A stretch of DNA of 64,000 nucleotides, taken from positions 1,310,501 to 1,374,500 of the forward strand of contig NZ_CP046907.1 in assembly GCF_014083985.1 (NCBI RefSeq), written 5' to 3'. Below, piece by piece: positions 52,620 to 63,947 of this stretch; positions within the stretch are counted from its first letter, which is position 1, and each line of letters opens with the position of its first letter. A program made the position numbers and the translations under genes. This stretch comes from Streptomyces sp. SCUT-3. Its GTDB lineage: Bacteria > Actinomycetota > Actinomycetes > Streptomycetales > Streptomycetaceae. The notes under the pieces were generated by a model. The model ran no database searches, was not told the origin of the DNA, and saw only the letters and a list, made by a program, of their open reading frames with translations.

Positions 52620-53582
52620 CTACTTCAGGGCGCCGGCGGTCAGGCCCGCCTGGACCTGCCGCTGGAAGACCACGTACACCACCAGGACCGGCAGCATCGC
52701 CAGGGTGAGGCCGGCGAACAGCCCGGCCCAGTCCCCGTCGTAGCCCTGGCTGACCGCGAGGGCGGCCAGGCCCTGGGTGAGCAGCTGCTCGTCCTCGTTC
52801 TCCACGTTGAGCGCCAGCGGCAGCAGGTACTGGTTCCACTGGCCCAGGAAGTTGAAGATCCCCACGCTGACCAGTCCCGGCTTGGCCATCGGCAGCATGA
52901 CCTGGAAGAACGTCCTGGTGTGCGAGGCCCCGTCGATCATGGCCGCCTCGGCGACGGACTGCGGCAGGGTCCGGAAGAAGGAGGTCATGAAGAAGACGGT
53001 GAAGGGCAGCGAGTAGGCGATGTAGACCAGGACCAGGCCGTGCGCGGTGTTCAGCAGCGACAGGTTCTTCATCACGAAGAACAGCGGCACGATCGCCATG
53101 ATCACCGGGAAGGACATGCCGCCGACGAACAGGAAGTACAGCAGGCGGTTGCCGGGGAAGGTGAAGCGGGCGAGGACGTAGGCCGCCATCGAGCCCAGCA
53201 GCATCGTGCCGGCCAGCGAACCGGCCACCACCACGGCCGAGTTCAGGAAGTACTGGCCCATGTCGGCCGTCTGCCACGCCCTGGACCAGTTCTCGAAGTG
53301 CAGGGCGTCCGGGAGCGACCAGGGGCTCTCCAGGATCTGCTCGGAGGTCTTGAACGAGGTCATGACGGCCCACAGCAGCGGCCCCGCGGCGAGGACCGCC
53401 CACAGGACCAGGAAGCCGTGCGAGAGGAGGTCCAGGGCCCCCTCGCCCGGCCCGCCGCCCCTCGGGCCCCGCCGCGCGGGCGCGGGGCCGCCCGGGGCCG
53501 CGGCCCGGCCCGGGGCGGCGCCGTCCCGCCGTGCGGCCTTCTCGGTGGCGGCCGGGAGGCCGGCCGGTTCGGCTGTGGTCAT
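52620..53582 (-). CDS. ngcG: GlcNAc/chitobiose-type ABC permease (MalG-like)
   Basis: A 320-residue inner-membrane permease. A disordered 50-residue N terminus precedes six helices. Landmarks are MTSFKTSEQILESPWSLPDA, FENWSRAWQTADMGQYFLNS, LGSMAAYVLARFTFPGN and the EAA loop EAAMIDGASHTRTFFQVMLP, which docks the ATPase. It partners the NgcF-like permease. No ATPase gene is in the cluster; in streptomycetes the shared ATPase MsiK serves such importers. It lies third in the ngcEFG-like unit, after a 115-base gap that holds a 9-bp repeat array. Confidence 0.85.
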   Translation of the reverse strand: MTTAEPAGLPAATEKAARRDGAAPGRAAAPGGPAPARRGPRGGGPGEGALDLLSHGFLVLWAVLAAGPLLWAVMTSFKTSEQILESPWSLPDALHFENWSRAWQTADMGQYFLNSAVVVAGSLAGTMLLGSMAAYVLARFTFPGNRLLYFLFVGGMSFPVIMAIVPLFFVMKNLSLLNTAHGLVLVYIAYSLPFTVFFMTSFFRTLPQSVAEAAMIDGASHTRTFFQVMLPMAKPGLVSVGIFNFLGQWNQYLLPLALNVENEDEQLLTQGLAALAVSQGYDGDWAGLFAGLTLAMLPVLVVYVVFQRQVQAGLTAGALK

Positions 53583-53642
53583 CGTGTGGTCGTCTCCCCG
53601 TTCCTGGCCGGCGTGCGCCGGTGCCCGGTTCCCGTCGGTGCA

Positions 53643-53696
53643 GTCGATGGCGTCGGTGCCGTCGGTGGCGTCGGTGGCGTCGGTGGCGTCGGTGGC
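53643..53696. repeat. Six tandem 9-bp repeats in the ngcF-ngcG gap
   Basis: Units of GTCGGTGGC start at 53643, 53652, 53661, 53670, 53679 and 53688; the first two are variant and the last four exact. They are non-coding and end one base before the ngcF stop codon. Confidence 0.9.
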
Positions 53697-53697
53697 G

Positions 53698-54738
53698 TCA
53701 GAACTCGATCCGGTCGCGGCGGCGGCCCAGCGCCATGGCGGCCACGGCGAAGACCATCGTGACGGCCAGCAGGGCCACGCCGACCGCGGTGGCGTAACCC
53801 GCCTGGCCGTCGCGGAAGGCCCTCTTGTACAGGTACACCGGCAGCACCAGCGTCGAGTTGTCCGGCCCGCCCTGGTTGGTCGTCATGATGTACACGTAGG
53901 CGAAGGCGTCCAGCGCCATGATCCCCATGTACACCCAGCCCGTCTGCACGGTGTCGCGGATCAGCGGGAGGGTGACGCGGAAGAAGGTGGTCGCCCGGCC
54001 CGCGCCGTCCAGCAGGGCCGCCTCGTAGATCTCCCTGGGCACGGAGGCCATGGCCGCGGAGAACAGCACCACGTAGAAGCCCACGTTGGCCCACACCATG
54101 ACCGCCATGACGCAGGCCATCGCCAGGTCCGGGTCGCCGAGCCAGTTCTGCTCCAGCGACTCCAGGCCGACTCCGGAGAGCACGCCGTTGAGCAGCCCGT
54201 CGGTGGGGCTGTAGACGTACTGCCACAGCACCGCGACGATCGCCACCGACAGCACCTGCGGGAAGAAGTAGACGACCTTGTAGAACCGCGAGCCCCCCAC
54301 TCCCCCGACCACCGCGCCGCCGCGCCGCCGGCCGCCGACGTTGAGCATGAAGGAGAAGAACAGGCCCAGGCCCAGGGTGACCAGCGGCAGCACCAGCAGC
54401 AGCACCACGTTGTGCCACAGCGCCGTCAGGAACAGCTCGTCCTCGAGCAGCCGGGCGTAGTTGGCCAGCCCCACCATCGAGAAGTCCGCGGTGTAGCCGG
54501 TCCAGTCGGTCAGCGAGTAGTAGAAGGTCTGGAGGAAGGGCGAGACCACCAGGACCGCGTACAGGGCCACCGGCGCCGCCAGGAACCCGGCGACGAACCG
54601 GTACTCGGCCAGTCTGCGGCGGCGCGCGGGGTTCCCCGCGCGCCGGCCCCCGCCTCCCTTCCCCACCGCGCCCGCCACCGGGACCGGCCCCTTCGCCGTG
54701 GCCGCGGGGCTCCCCGCCGTCGCGCTCTCGCCCGCCAT
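53698..54738 (-). CDS. ngcF: GlcNAc/chitobiose-type ABC permease (MalF-like)
   Basis: A 346-residue permease with six or so helices. A basic, Gly-rich N terminus leads into FVAGFLAAPVALYAVLVVSP and FLQTFYYSLTDWTGYTADFS. KVVYFFPQVLSVAIVAVLWQ and ANVGFYVVLFSAAMASVPRE lie in the core. The EAA loop is YEAALLDGAGRATTFFRVTL. It ends ALGRRRDRIEF. Second gene of the unit, it forms the channel with the NgcG-like protein. A 148-base gap with repeats separates it from ngcE. Confidence 0.87.
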   Translation of the reverse strand: MAGESATAGSPAATAKGPVPVAGAVGKGGGGRRAGNPARRRRLAEYRFVAGFLAAPVALYAVLVVSPFLQTFYYSLTDWTGYTADFSMVGLANYARLLEDELFLTALWHNVVLLLVLPLVTLGLGLFFSFMLNVGGRRRGGAVVGGVGGSRFYKVVYFFPQVLSVAIVAVLWQYVYSPTDGLLNGVLSGVGLESLEQNWLGDPDLAMACVMAVMVWANVGFYVVLFSAAMASVPREIYEAALLDGAGRATTFFRVTLPLIRDTVQTGWVYMGIMALDAFAYVYIMTTNQGGPDNSTLVLPVYLYKRAFRDGQAGYATAVGVALLAVTMVFAVAAMALGRRRDRIEF

Positions 54739-54817
54739 GTCCGCCCGCCTCCGTGGTGCGCCGGTGCCGCCGTCCGGGTGCCCGCCGGGCTCCGTGTGCC
54801 GGGAACCCGCCGGGCAC

Positions 54818-54880
54818 CGTGTGCCGTGTGCCTGCCGTGTGCCGTGTGCCTGCCGTGTGCCGTGTGCCGTGCGCCGTGCG
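54818..54880. repeat. 18-bp tandem repeats between ngcE and ngcF
   Basis: CGTGTGCCGTGTGCCTGC occurs at 54818-54835 and 54836-54853 and decays into CCGTG-based units up to 54880. The array is non-coding and just after the ngcE stop. On the mRNA it could limit read-through. Confidence 0.8.
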
Positions 54881-54886
54881 TCCGCC

Positions 54887-56323
54887 TCAGACGGTGAACT
54901 CGTACTTCTTCACCGAGTCGTCCTTCGCCAGGGCGTCGGCGTCCTTCTGGATGCGGGCGATCGCCTCGGCGGGCCGGATCCGGCCCGCCATCAGCTCGGC
55001 GAGGGCGCCGCCGACCTGCTCGCGGTGGAACTCCTTGTACCACTCGTCGATGCGCGGGACGAGGACGTTGTCGCCGGCGGCGTTGAGGACGGCGTTGGCC
55101 GAGGCCAGGCCGCTGGGCAGGTCCATGCCGTCGACCGCCCCCTTGACCGAGGTCAGGGAGGAGACCAGCTTCGCGAAGTTCTGCGCGGACTTCCTGCTCA
55201 GCATGATCCGCAGCAGTTCCATGCCGCCCGCGGCGTTCCTCGCCTGCTCCGGCACGGTGAACGGCTCCCCGGGGGAGGCCCAGACGGTCTCGAACGGCAT
55301 CGCGTCGGAGGAGCCGAGGGAGGGGGGCGGGGCCACCGTCATGGCGAAGTCGGCCGGGGTGGTCTTCTTCGCCTCGTTCTCCACCCAGGAGCCGTTGGGG
55401 ATGAACAGCGCCTTGCCCTTGGTCCACTCGGTCTGCGACTGGATGTGGTCCAGGCCCGGGGTGCCCTTGAGGACGTAGCCCTTGGCGGCCAGCTCGTAAT
55501 AAGCCTCGAAGGCGTCCTTGACCGCGTCGTGCTTCCAGGCGTTCGGCTCCAGGTTGGCGATGTCCGCGAACACCTGCATGCCGCCGGCCTTGGCGATGAA
55601 GGGGTAGAAGGCGAAGGGGATGTAGTACGGGTGCTTGCCGGCGTAGGTCCAGCCCGCGATGCCCTTCTTCTTCGCCTTCGCGCACAGGGACATCATGGCG
55701 TCCCAGGTCCTGGGGTACTCCCAGTCGTTGTCCTCCAGCAGCTTCTTCGAGTGCCACAGGCCGTAGACGGTGAAGGCGTAGTTGAGGGTGTAGACCTCCT
55801 CGCCGCCGAACTTCCCGACCTCGATCGTGCTGGGGACCAGGGTGTCGCGGACCTTCACCGACGGGTCGTCGTAGGAGGGCGCGTCCAGCAGGGTGTTGAG
55901 GTCGGCGAGCTGGCCCTTGGCGGCCAGGGAGGCCACGTCCATCAGCTTGGCGCCGGAGTTGTCGATCAGGTCCGGCGGATTGCCGGCGACGAACCGCGGC
56001 TGCAGCAGGGGCTGGATCTCCTGGGTGGCCTTGTGCTTGATCTCGGCGCCGGGGAAGGCGGCGGCGTAGATCTTCTCGGCGTCCTTGGCGTACTGGTCGC
56101 CGAACCCGCCGTCGAAGATCACCACGTCCAGGGGCGCCTTCTCGTTGACCGCCAGGGGGTTCTTCGCGCTCCTGGTGCCCTTCTCGGCCTTCTCCCCGTC
56201 GCTGCCCCCGGACGCGCAGGCGGACAGCAGTCCGGAGGCCGGCACGGCGGCGAGGCCGATCGCCGCCGCACGCCTGATCAGGTCCCGTCGGCCGAAACCG
56301 TTCGTCGCGCTGGTGGATCCCAT
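54887..56323 (-). CDS. ngcE: N-acetylglucosamine/diacetylchitobiose-binding lipoprotein
   Basis: A 478-residue solute-binding lipoprotein. It begins MGSTSATNGFGRRDLIRRAA with a twin-arginine motif (RRDLIRR) and has a lipobox ending at Cys36 (GLLSAC), so Tat export and lipidation are likely. Body motifs are LDVVIFDGGFGDQYAKDAEK, KATQEIQPLLQPRFVAGNPP, NYAFTVYGLWHSKKLLEDND and WTKGKALFIPNGSWVENEAK, matching my memory of NgcE. It binds GlcNAc or chitobiose from chitin. GGCGAGGA lies eight bases before ATG 56323. The promoter 190 bases upstream overlaps a DasR box. Confidence 0.88.
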   Translation of the reverse strand: MGSTSATNGFGRRDLIRRAAAIGLAAVPASGLLSACASGGSDGEKAEKGTRSAKNPLAVNEKAPLDVVIFDGGFGDQYAKDAEKIYAAAFPGAEIKHKATQEIQPLLQPRFVAGNPPDLIDNSGAKLMDVASLAAKGQLADLNTLLDAPSYDDPSVKVRDTLVPSTIEVGKFGGEEVYTLNYAFTVYGLWHSKKLLEDNDWEYPRTWDAMMSLCAKAKKKGIAGWTYAGKHPYYIPFAFYPFIAKAGGMQVFADIANLEPNAWKHDAVKDAFEAYYELAAKGYVLKGTPGLDHIQSQTEWTKGKALFIPNGSWVENEAKKTTPADFAMTVAPPPSLGSSDAMPFETVWASPGEPFTVPEQARNAAGGMELLRIMLSRKSAQNFAKLVSSLTSVKGAVDGMDLPSGLASANAVLNAAGDNVLVPRIDEWYKEFHREQVGGALAELMAGRIRPAEAIARIQKDADALAKDDSVKKYEFTV

Positions 56324-56508
56324 GCTCAAGTCCTCGCCTTCTCCAGGACCCGTGCGGCTCGCCGGAGCCGACGGCCGCTGCGGACAGCTGTGCAGAGACA
56401 GTGCGTGGTGCCGGTTGTCCCCCGGCAGGCGGGGACGTGCCCTGCGGCCGCAGTCGCGACCGCCCCTCCCCGTTCCCGCCGGTCCGCTTCCCGCGGCCTT
56501 CGGACGCG

Positions 56509-56540
56509 ACAGGTATAGTCCACTCCTCGCCCGAGGGCAA
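56509..56540 (-). promoter_or_regulatory. ngcE promoter overlapping a DasR box (dre)
   Basis: On the minus strand TTGCCC (56540-56535), a 17-bp spacer and TATACC (56517-56512) make a good vegetative promoter. ACAGGTATAGTCCACT (56509-56524) matches the DasR consensus ACTGGTCTAGACCACT at 13 of 16 positions and overlaps the -10. DasR is the GntR-type GlcNAc regulator known to control chitin-uptake genes including ngcEFG, so bound DasR would block this promoter until glucosamine-6-phosphate releases it. Confidence 0.8.
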
Positions 56541-56682
56541 GATCGGGGCCGGATTCGCGGCGTGCCGTTCCGGTCCGGGACCCGGGGACGGCGCCCCTTC
56601 GCACCCGGTGCGGAAACGGCCGGGGGCCGCGCCCCGTTCACCGGGACGCGGCCCCTGCCGCTCTTCGTGTTCACTTCTTGAC

Positions 56683-56713
56683 GGCCCGGCAGGTTCTTCC
56701 CGCCCGCCGGGCC
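56683..56713 (-). terminator. Hairpin terminator of acnA
   Basis: GGCCCGGC (56683-56690) pairs with GCCGGGCC (56706-56713) around 15 bases, ten bases beyond the acnA stop on the minus strand. Confidence 0.5.
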
Positions 56714-56722
56714 GCCCGGGTG

Positions 56723-59515
<2,793 letters not shown>

Positions 59516-59645
59516 GACAGTCTCCTTCATCAAGTGCGCGTACCGGCCACAATCCTGCCGACACTTCCCGGAGGCCGTCGGGCAGGGTCGCCCCGGGTGG
59601 GGATGCCCCGCCCCGCTCCCGGGCCGTGGGGTACGCCTCGGCAGA

Positions 59646-59663
59646 TATCTCGATGTCGAGATA
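59646..59663. promoter_or_regulatory. Perfect palindrome upstream of acnA
   Basis: TATCTCGA and TCGAGATA are perfect 8-bp arms around TG. Further upstream, TAGGGT (minus strand) at 59665-59670 could be the -10, so a bound protein would sit at or just after the transcription start. It is probably a TetR- or MarR-type operator for control of aconitase; no regulator gene is adjacent. The rest of the 267-base gap shows nothing else. Confidence 0.65.
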
Positions 59664-59782
59664 ACCCTAGTGCATCATCCCGCCACTGGCGACGCCGGGC
59701 CCGGGGGACGTCCGCCCCCGGGCTGCTACCCCCGGGGCGGGCGGTCTCACCGCCTCCCGCGAAACACACCGTCCCGGCCGCG

Positions 59783-61219
59783 TCAGCCGGCGCCCGGGGC
59801 GGGGGCGTCCCCGGCGCCCCCGGCGTCCAGGCGGGAGCGGCTGCGGCTGTAGGCGAAGTACACGGCCGCGCCCGCCGCCAGGTAGGCGGCGAACTGGAGC
59901 CAGGTCGCCGCGCCCAGGCCGTGCACCAGGTACAGGCAGAAGCCGAAGCCCAGGAGGGGGCTGAGGGGGTACAGCGGGACGGTGAACCCGCGCCGCAGGT
60001 CCGGGCGGGTACGGCGCAGCAGCGGCACGCACAGGTTGACCACGGCCATCAGGGCCAGGGTCCCGATGGTGGTGAGGTTGACCACCACGTCCAGGGGGAG
60101 GAACGCGGCGGGCAGGGCGAAGACCGCGGCCACGATCCAGGTGTTGGCGACCGGCGCGGCGGTGCGCGGCGAGACGCGCTCGAAGACGCGCGGCACCAGG
60201 CCGTCGCGGGACATCGACATCAGGATGCGGGTCTGCCCGTACATGACGGCGAGCACCACCGAGGCGATGGCCACCACCGCGCCGAAGGAGACGACGGCCG
60301 CGCCGGCGCCCGAGCCGGTGACCCGGTCGACGATGACGGCGAGCGCTGCGGGGGTGCCCGCGATCTCGTCGGCCGGCATGGCGCCCAGGGCGGCCACCGC
60401 GACCAGGCAGTACAGCGCGGTGACCACGCCGATGCAGATCAGGATGGCCAGGGGGATGTTGCGGCGCGGGTTGCGCACCTCCTCGCCGGCGGTGGAGATC
60501 GCGTCGAAGCCGATGTAGGAGAAGAAGGCCAGTGACGCCCCGGCCCCGATCCCGGCGAGGCCGTGCGGGGAGAACGGGACGAGGTTGCCGGCGTCGAAAG
60601 CGGTCAGGGCGACGGCGCAGAAGACGACGAGGACACCGATCTTGATCACGGCCATGACCGCGGTGGCCCGGGCGCTCTCGCGGACACCGCGCACCAGCAG
60701 GACCGCGGCCATGGCGATCACGGCGACGGCGGGCAGGTTGACCGCGCCGCCGTCCCCGGGGGCGCCCGAGAGGGAGGCGGGCAGCTGCACGCCGGTGACC
60801 GCGCCGAGGAGCTCGTTGAGGTACTGGCTCCAGCCGACCGCGACCGCGGAGACGGACACGCCGTACTCCAGCAGCAGGCACCAGCCGACGAGGAAGGCGA
60901 CCAGCTCCCCCATGGTCGCGTAGGCGTAGGCGTAGGAGCTTCCGGAGACGGGGATCGCCGACCCCAGCTCGGCGAAGGAGAAGGCGGTGAACACGCAGGT
61001 GACCGCCGCCAGCACGAAGGAGACGATCACCGCGGGCCCCGCCTCGGGGACGGTGTCGGCGAGGACGACGAAGATGCCGGTGCCCACGATGGCGCCGATG
61101 CCGAAGCACAGGAGCTGGAAGAGCCCCATGGTGCGCTGGAGGCCGTGGCCCTCCAGGTCGGCGCCGGACTCGGCGACGAGCCGCTCCGGGGACTTGGTGC
61201 GGAAGGGCGAGTGCCGCAT
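59783..61219 (-). CDS. APC family amino acid permease
   Basis: A 478-residue permease with about 12 helices. It includes LLCFGIGAIVGTGIFVVLAD, FTAFSFAELGSAIPVSGSSY, FFSYIGFDAISTAGEEVRNP and SMSRDGLVPRVFERVSPRTA, the cationic amino-acid transporter-type motifs. It ends with a Ser/Arg-rich tail. It is the third gene after arginine deiminase and ornithine carbamoyltransferase on the same strand, so arginine uptake or arginine/ornithine exchange is the contextual guess. AGGAAGTG precedes ATG 61219. The 230-base gap to argF contains a 9-bp repeat array, so cotranscription is uncertain. Confidence 0.92.
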   Translation of the reverse strand: MRHSPFRTKSPERLVAESGADLEGHGLQRTMGLFQLLCFGIGAIVGTGIFVVLADTVPEAGPAVIVSFVLAAVTCVFTAFSFAELGSAIPVSGSSYAYAYATMGELVAFLVGWCLLLEYGVSVSAVAVGWSQYLNELLGAVTGVQLPASLSGAPGDGGAVNLPAVAVIAMAAVLLVRGVRESARATAVMAVIKIGVLVVFCAVALTAFDAGNLVPFSPHGLAGIGAGASLAFFSYIGFDAISTAGEEVRNPRRNIPLAILICIGVVTALYCLVAVAALGAMPADEIAGTPAALAVIVDRVTGSGAGAAVVSFGAVVAIASVVLAVMYGQTRILMSMSRDGLVPRVFERVSPRTAAPVANTWIVAAVFALPAAFLPLDVVVNLTTIGTLALMAVVNLCVPLLRRTRPDLRRGFTVPLYPLSPLLGFGFCLYLVHGLGAATWLQFAAYLAAGAAVYFAYSRSRSRLDAGGAGDAPAPGAG

Positions 61220-61236
61220 GGGGTGGTTCACTTCCT

Positions 61237-61272
61237 GGTGGTGCCGGTGGTGCCGGTGGTGCCAATGGTGCC
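61237..61272. repeat. Four tandem 9-bp repeats upstream of the permease
   Basis: Three exact GGTGGTGCC units (61237, 61246, 61255) and one variant (61264), non-coding, 18 bases before the permease start and near its ribosome site. Confidence 0.88.
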
Positions 61273-61449
61273 GCGCGGGTACGGGTGGGCCGCGCGGGCG
61301 GAGGGGGCCGGGCCGGTCGGGCCCGGACCCCCGCGGTTGCCGTTTCGTGCCGACGGCTGCGGGTGGATCTGCAGGGCCGGCGGGGTGCACGAGGGGCCGC
61401 CGGCCGACGGGGCCGGCCGGCGGAGGGCCGGCCGGGGTGGCGGGACCGG

Positions 61450-62460
61450 TCAGGCGGCCGGGCCGGCCAGGGTGGCGACGAGGACGGCCTTGATGGTGTG
61501 CATGCGGTTCTCGGCCTCGTCGAAGACGACGGAGTGCCCGGACTCGAAGACCTCGTCGCTGACCTCGAGGTGGGTCAGGCCGTGCCGGGCGTGGATCTCG
61601 CGGCCGACGGCGGTGCCCAGGTCGTGGAAGGCCGGCAGGCAGTGCATGAACTTCACCTCCGCGTTGCCGGTGGCGCGCAGGACGTCCGTGGTGACGGCGT
61701 AGGGGCGCAGCGCCTCGATCCGCTCGTCCCAGACCTCCTTGGGCTCGCCCATGGAGACCCACACGTCGGTGGCGACGAAGTCGGCCCCGGCGACGCCGGC
61801 GGCGACGTCCTCGGTGAGGGTGATGCGCGCGCCGGTGGAGGCGGCGATCCTCTCGGCCTCGGCGACGACGGACGCCTCCGGCCGGTACGCGGCCGGGGCG
61901 ACGATGCGCACGTCCCAGCCGAGGAGGGCGCCGGTGACCAGGTAGGAGTTGCCCATGTTGTAGCGGGCGTCGCCCAGGTAGGCGAAGGAGACCTCGTCGA
62001 GCGGCTTGGCGGTGTGCTCGGTGACGGTGAGGACGTCGGCGAGCATCTGGGTGGGGTGCCACTCGTCGGTCAGGCCGTTCCAGACGGGGACGCCGGCGTG
62101 GGCCGCCAGCTCCTCCACGATCTCCTGGCCGTGGCCGCGGTACTCGATGCCGTCGAACATCCGGCCGAGGACGCGCGCGGTGTCCCTGATGGACTCCTTG
62201 TGGCCGATCTGGGATCCGGCCGGGTCGAGGTAGGTGGTGGAGGCGCCCTGGTCGTGGGCGGCGACCTCGAAGGCGCAGCGGGTACGGGTGGAGGTCTTCT
62301 CGAAGACCAGGGCGATGTTGCGGCCCTCCAGGCGCCGGACCTCGGTGCCGGCGCGCTTGGCGGCCTTGAGGTCCGCGGCGAGCCGCACGAGACCGCGGAA
62401 CTCCTCCGGGGTGAAGTCCAGCTCCTTGAGGAAGTGTCGGCCGGTGAGGTCGATCGCCAT
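61450..62460 (-). CDS. argF: Ornithine carbamoyltransferase
   Basis: A 336-residue enzyme that interconverts ornithine plus carbamoyl phosphate with citrulline. The carbamoyl-phosphate motif is STRTR at 57-61, HPTQ at 135-138 and HCLP at 273-276; the domain [12 protein letters not shown]-like region [20 protein letters not shown] binds ornithine. Next to arginine deiminase it may act catabolically (citrulline phosphorolysis) or in biosynthesis; sequence alone does not decide. The upstream region carries a possible ArgR half-box. A 170-base gap separates it from arcA. Confidence 0.95.
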   Translation of the reverse strand: MAIDLTGRHFLKELDFTPEEFRGLVRLAADLKAAKRAGTEVRRLEGRNIALVFEKTSTRTRCAFEVAAHDQGASTTYLDPAGSQIGHKESIRDTARVLGRMFDGIEYRGHGQEIVEELAAHAGVPVWNGLTDEWHPTQMLADVLTVTEHTAKPLDEVSFAYLGDARYNMGNSYLVTGALLGWDVRIVAPAAYRPEASVVAEAERIAASTGARITLTEDVAAGVAGADFVATDVWVSMGEPKEVWDERIEALRPYAVTTDVLRATGNAEVKFMHCLPAFHDLGTAVGREIHARHGLTHLEVSDEVFESGHSVVFDEAENRMHTIKAVLVATLAGPAA

Positions 62461-62514
62461 CGTCGGGGCTCCCTGGGTCGCGTCGCGGAAGGGTCGGGGA
62501 AGAAGAATTCCGGA

Positions 62515-62560
62515 AGTCTATACGATGGCCGGTATTCCTATGCATGGGTGGTCCGCCGCA
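62515..62560 (-). promoter_or_regulatory. Candidate argF promoter with ArgR-like half-site
   Basis: On the minus strand CCCATGCATAGG (62547-62536) matches half of the streptomycete ARG-box consensus CCATGCATGCCCATTGCATA, and TAGACT (62522-62517) is a possible -10. The second half of the box is not conserved, so the assignment is tentative. Confidence 0.4.
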
Positions 62561-62630
62561 TCCGCACAGGCGGCCCGCCGCGCGCACCGCACGCCCCGGG
62601 CCCGCGCGGGATCCCCGCCCGGGCGGCGTG

Positions 62631-63860
62631 TCACCCGGGCACGGGGTCCCGTTCGACCGGGCAGCTCATGCACCGCGGGCCGCCGCGCCCCCGGCCCAGC
62701 TCGCTGCCCGGGATCGTGATCACCTCGATGCCCCGCTTGCGCAGGTACGTGTTGGTGGTGACGTTGCGCTCGTAGGCCACCACCACCCCCGGCTCCACCG
62801 CCAGCACGTTGCACCCGTCGTCCCACTGCTCGCGCTCGGCGGCGTGCACGTCCTGGGTGGCGGTGAGCACCCGGATGCCGTCCAGCCCCAGCGCCGCGGC
62901 GATCGCCCGGTGCATGTGCTCGGGCGGGTGGTCGGTGACCTTCAGGTCGTCCTCCTCCGCGCCCGGCTCGATCGTGTAGGAGCGCAGCATGCCCAGGCCC
63001 GCGTACTGGGTGAAGGTGTCCCCGTCGATCATCGTCATCACCGTGTCCAGGTGCATGAACGCCCTGGTCTTGGGCATGTCCAGCGCCACGATGGTGCGCG
63101 CCGACCCGGCCCGGAACAGGCCCCGCGCCAGCATCTCCACCGCCTGCGGGGTGGTGCGCTCGCTCATCCCCACCAGGACCGCGCCGTTGCCGATCACCAG
63201 CACGTCCCCGCCCTCTATGGTCGACGGGTACGCGGCCTGCCCCTCGGACCACACGTGGAAGCCGCCGCCCGCGAACAGCGGGTGGTACCGGTAGACCGCC
63301 TCGTAGTGCACGGTCTCGTGCCAACGGGCCGGCCAGCGCATCGCGTTGATGCTCACCCCGTCGTACACCCAGGCCGAGGCGTCCCGGGTGAACAGGTGGT
63401 TGGGCAGCGGGGCGAGCAGGAAGTCGTCCGGCTCCATGGCGTGGAAGCGCACCGAGGCCGGCTCGGAGTGGCCGGCGAGGAACTCCCGCTTGGTCATCCC
63501 TCCGATCAGGTGCTCCACCAGCTCCTCGGCCGGCAGCCCCTCGAACGCCTCGCGCAGGGGCCCGGTGGCCATCGGGCCGTACTCCTTCTCGTCGAGGACC
63601 CGGTCCAGGACCGACGCCCGCGCCTGGGGCACCTGCAGGGTCTCGCGCAGCAGGTCGCCGAGCAGGTGCACCTCCACCCCGCGGTCGCGCAGCACGTCCG
63701 CGAAGGCGTCGTGCTCGGCGCGGGCACGGCGCACCCACAGCACGTCGTCGAACAGCAGCGCGTCCTTGTTGGTGGGGGTGAGGCGCTTCAGCTCCAGGTC
63801 CGGGCGGTGCAGGACGACCCTGCGCAACCGCCCGGCCTCGGAATCGACGTGGAAGGTCAT
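62631..63860 (-). CDS. arcA: Arginine deiminase
   Basis: A 409-residue guanidine-group-modifying enzyme that turns arginine into citrulline and ammonia. Landmarks are [73 protein letters not shown] (catalytic His), and the nucleophile Cys400 in [15 protein letters not shown] 63860 has AGGA eight bases upstream and is preferred over longer starts. It is followed by argF and a permease, so an arginine deiminase pathway is encoded, but no carbamate kinase gene is in the window. Confidence 0.95.
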   Translation of the reverse strand: MTFHVDSEAGRLRRVVLHRPDLELKRLTPTNKDALLFDDVLWVRRARAEHDAFADVLRDRGVEVHLLGDLLRETLQVPQARASVLDRVLDEKEYGPMATGPLREAFEGLPAEELVEHLIGGMTKREFLAGHSEPASVRFHAMEPDDFLLAPLPNHLFTRDASAWVYDGVSINAMRWPARWHETVHYEAVYRYHPLFAGGGFHVWSEGQAAYPSTIEGGDVLVIGNGAVLVGMSERTTPQAVEMLARGLFRAGSARTIVALDMPKTRAFMHLDTVMTMIDGDTFTQYAGLGMLRSYTIEPGAEEDDLKVTDHPPEHMHRAIAAALGLDGIRVLTATQDVHAAEREQWDDGCNVLAVEPGVVVAYERNVTTNTYLRKRGIEVITIPGSELGRGRGGPRCMSCPVERDPVPG

Positions 63861-63947
63861 GGTTTCATCCTGGCCCGCGGCGCCGCCCCTCAACCAGCCG
63901 GACGGCCACCGGGCCGGAAGGGAACGGCGGAACGGCCGCGGCGGCGG

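Larger units (their letters stand above)
56324..56722. other. 399-base intergenic region between ngcE and acnA
   Basis: It holds the ngcE leader (56324-56508, GC-rich, no conserved RNA structure recognised), the ngcE promoter with DasR box (56509-56540), about 140 bases with no recognised element, and the acnA terminator (56683-56713). Confidence 0.6.
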
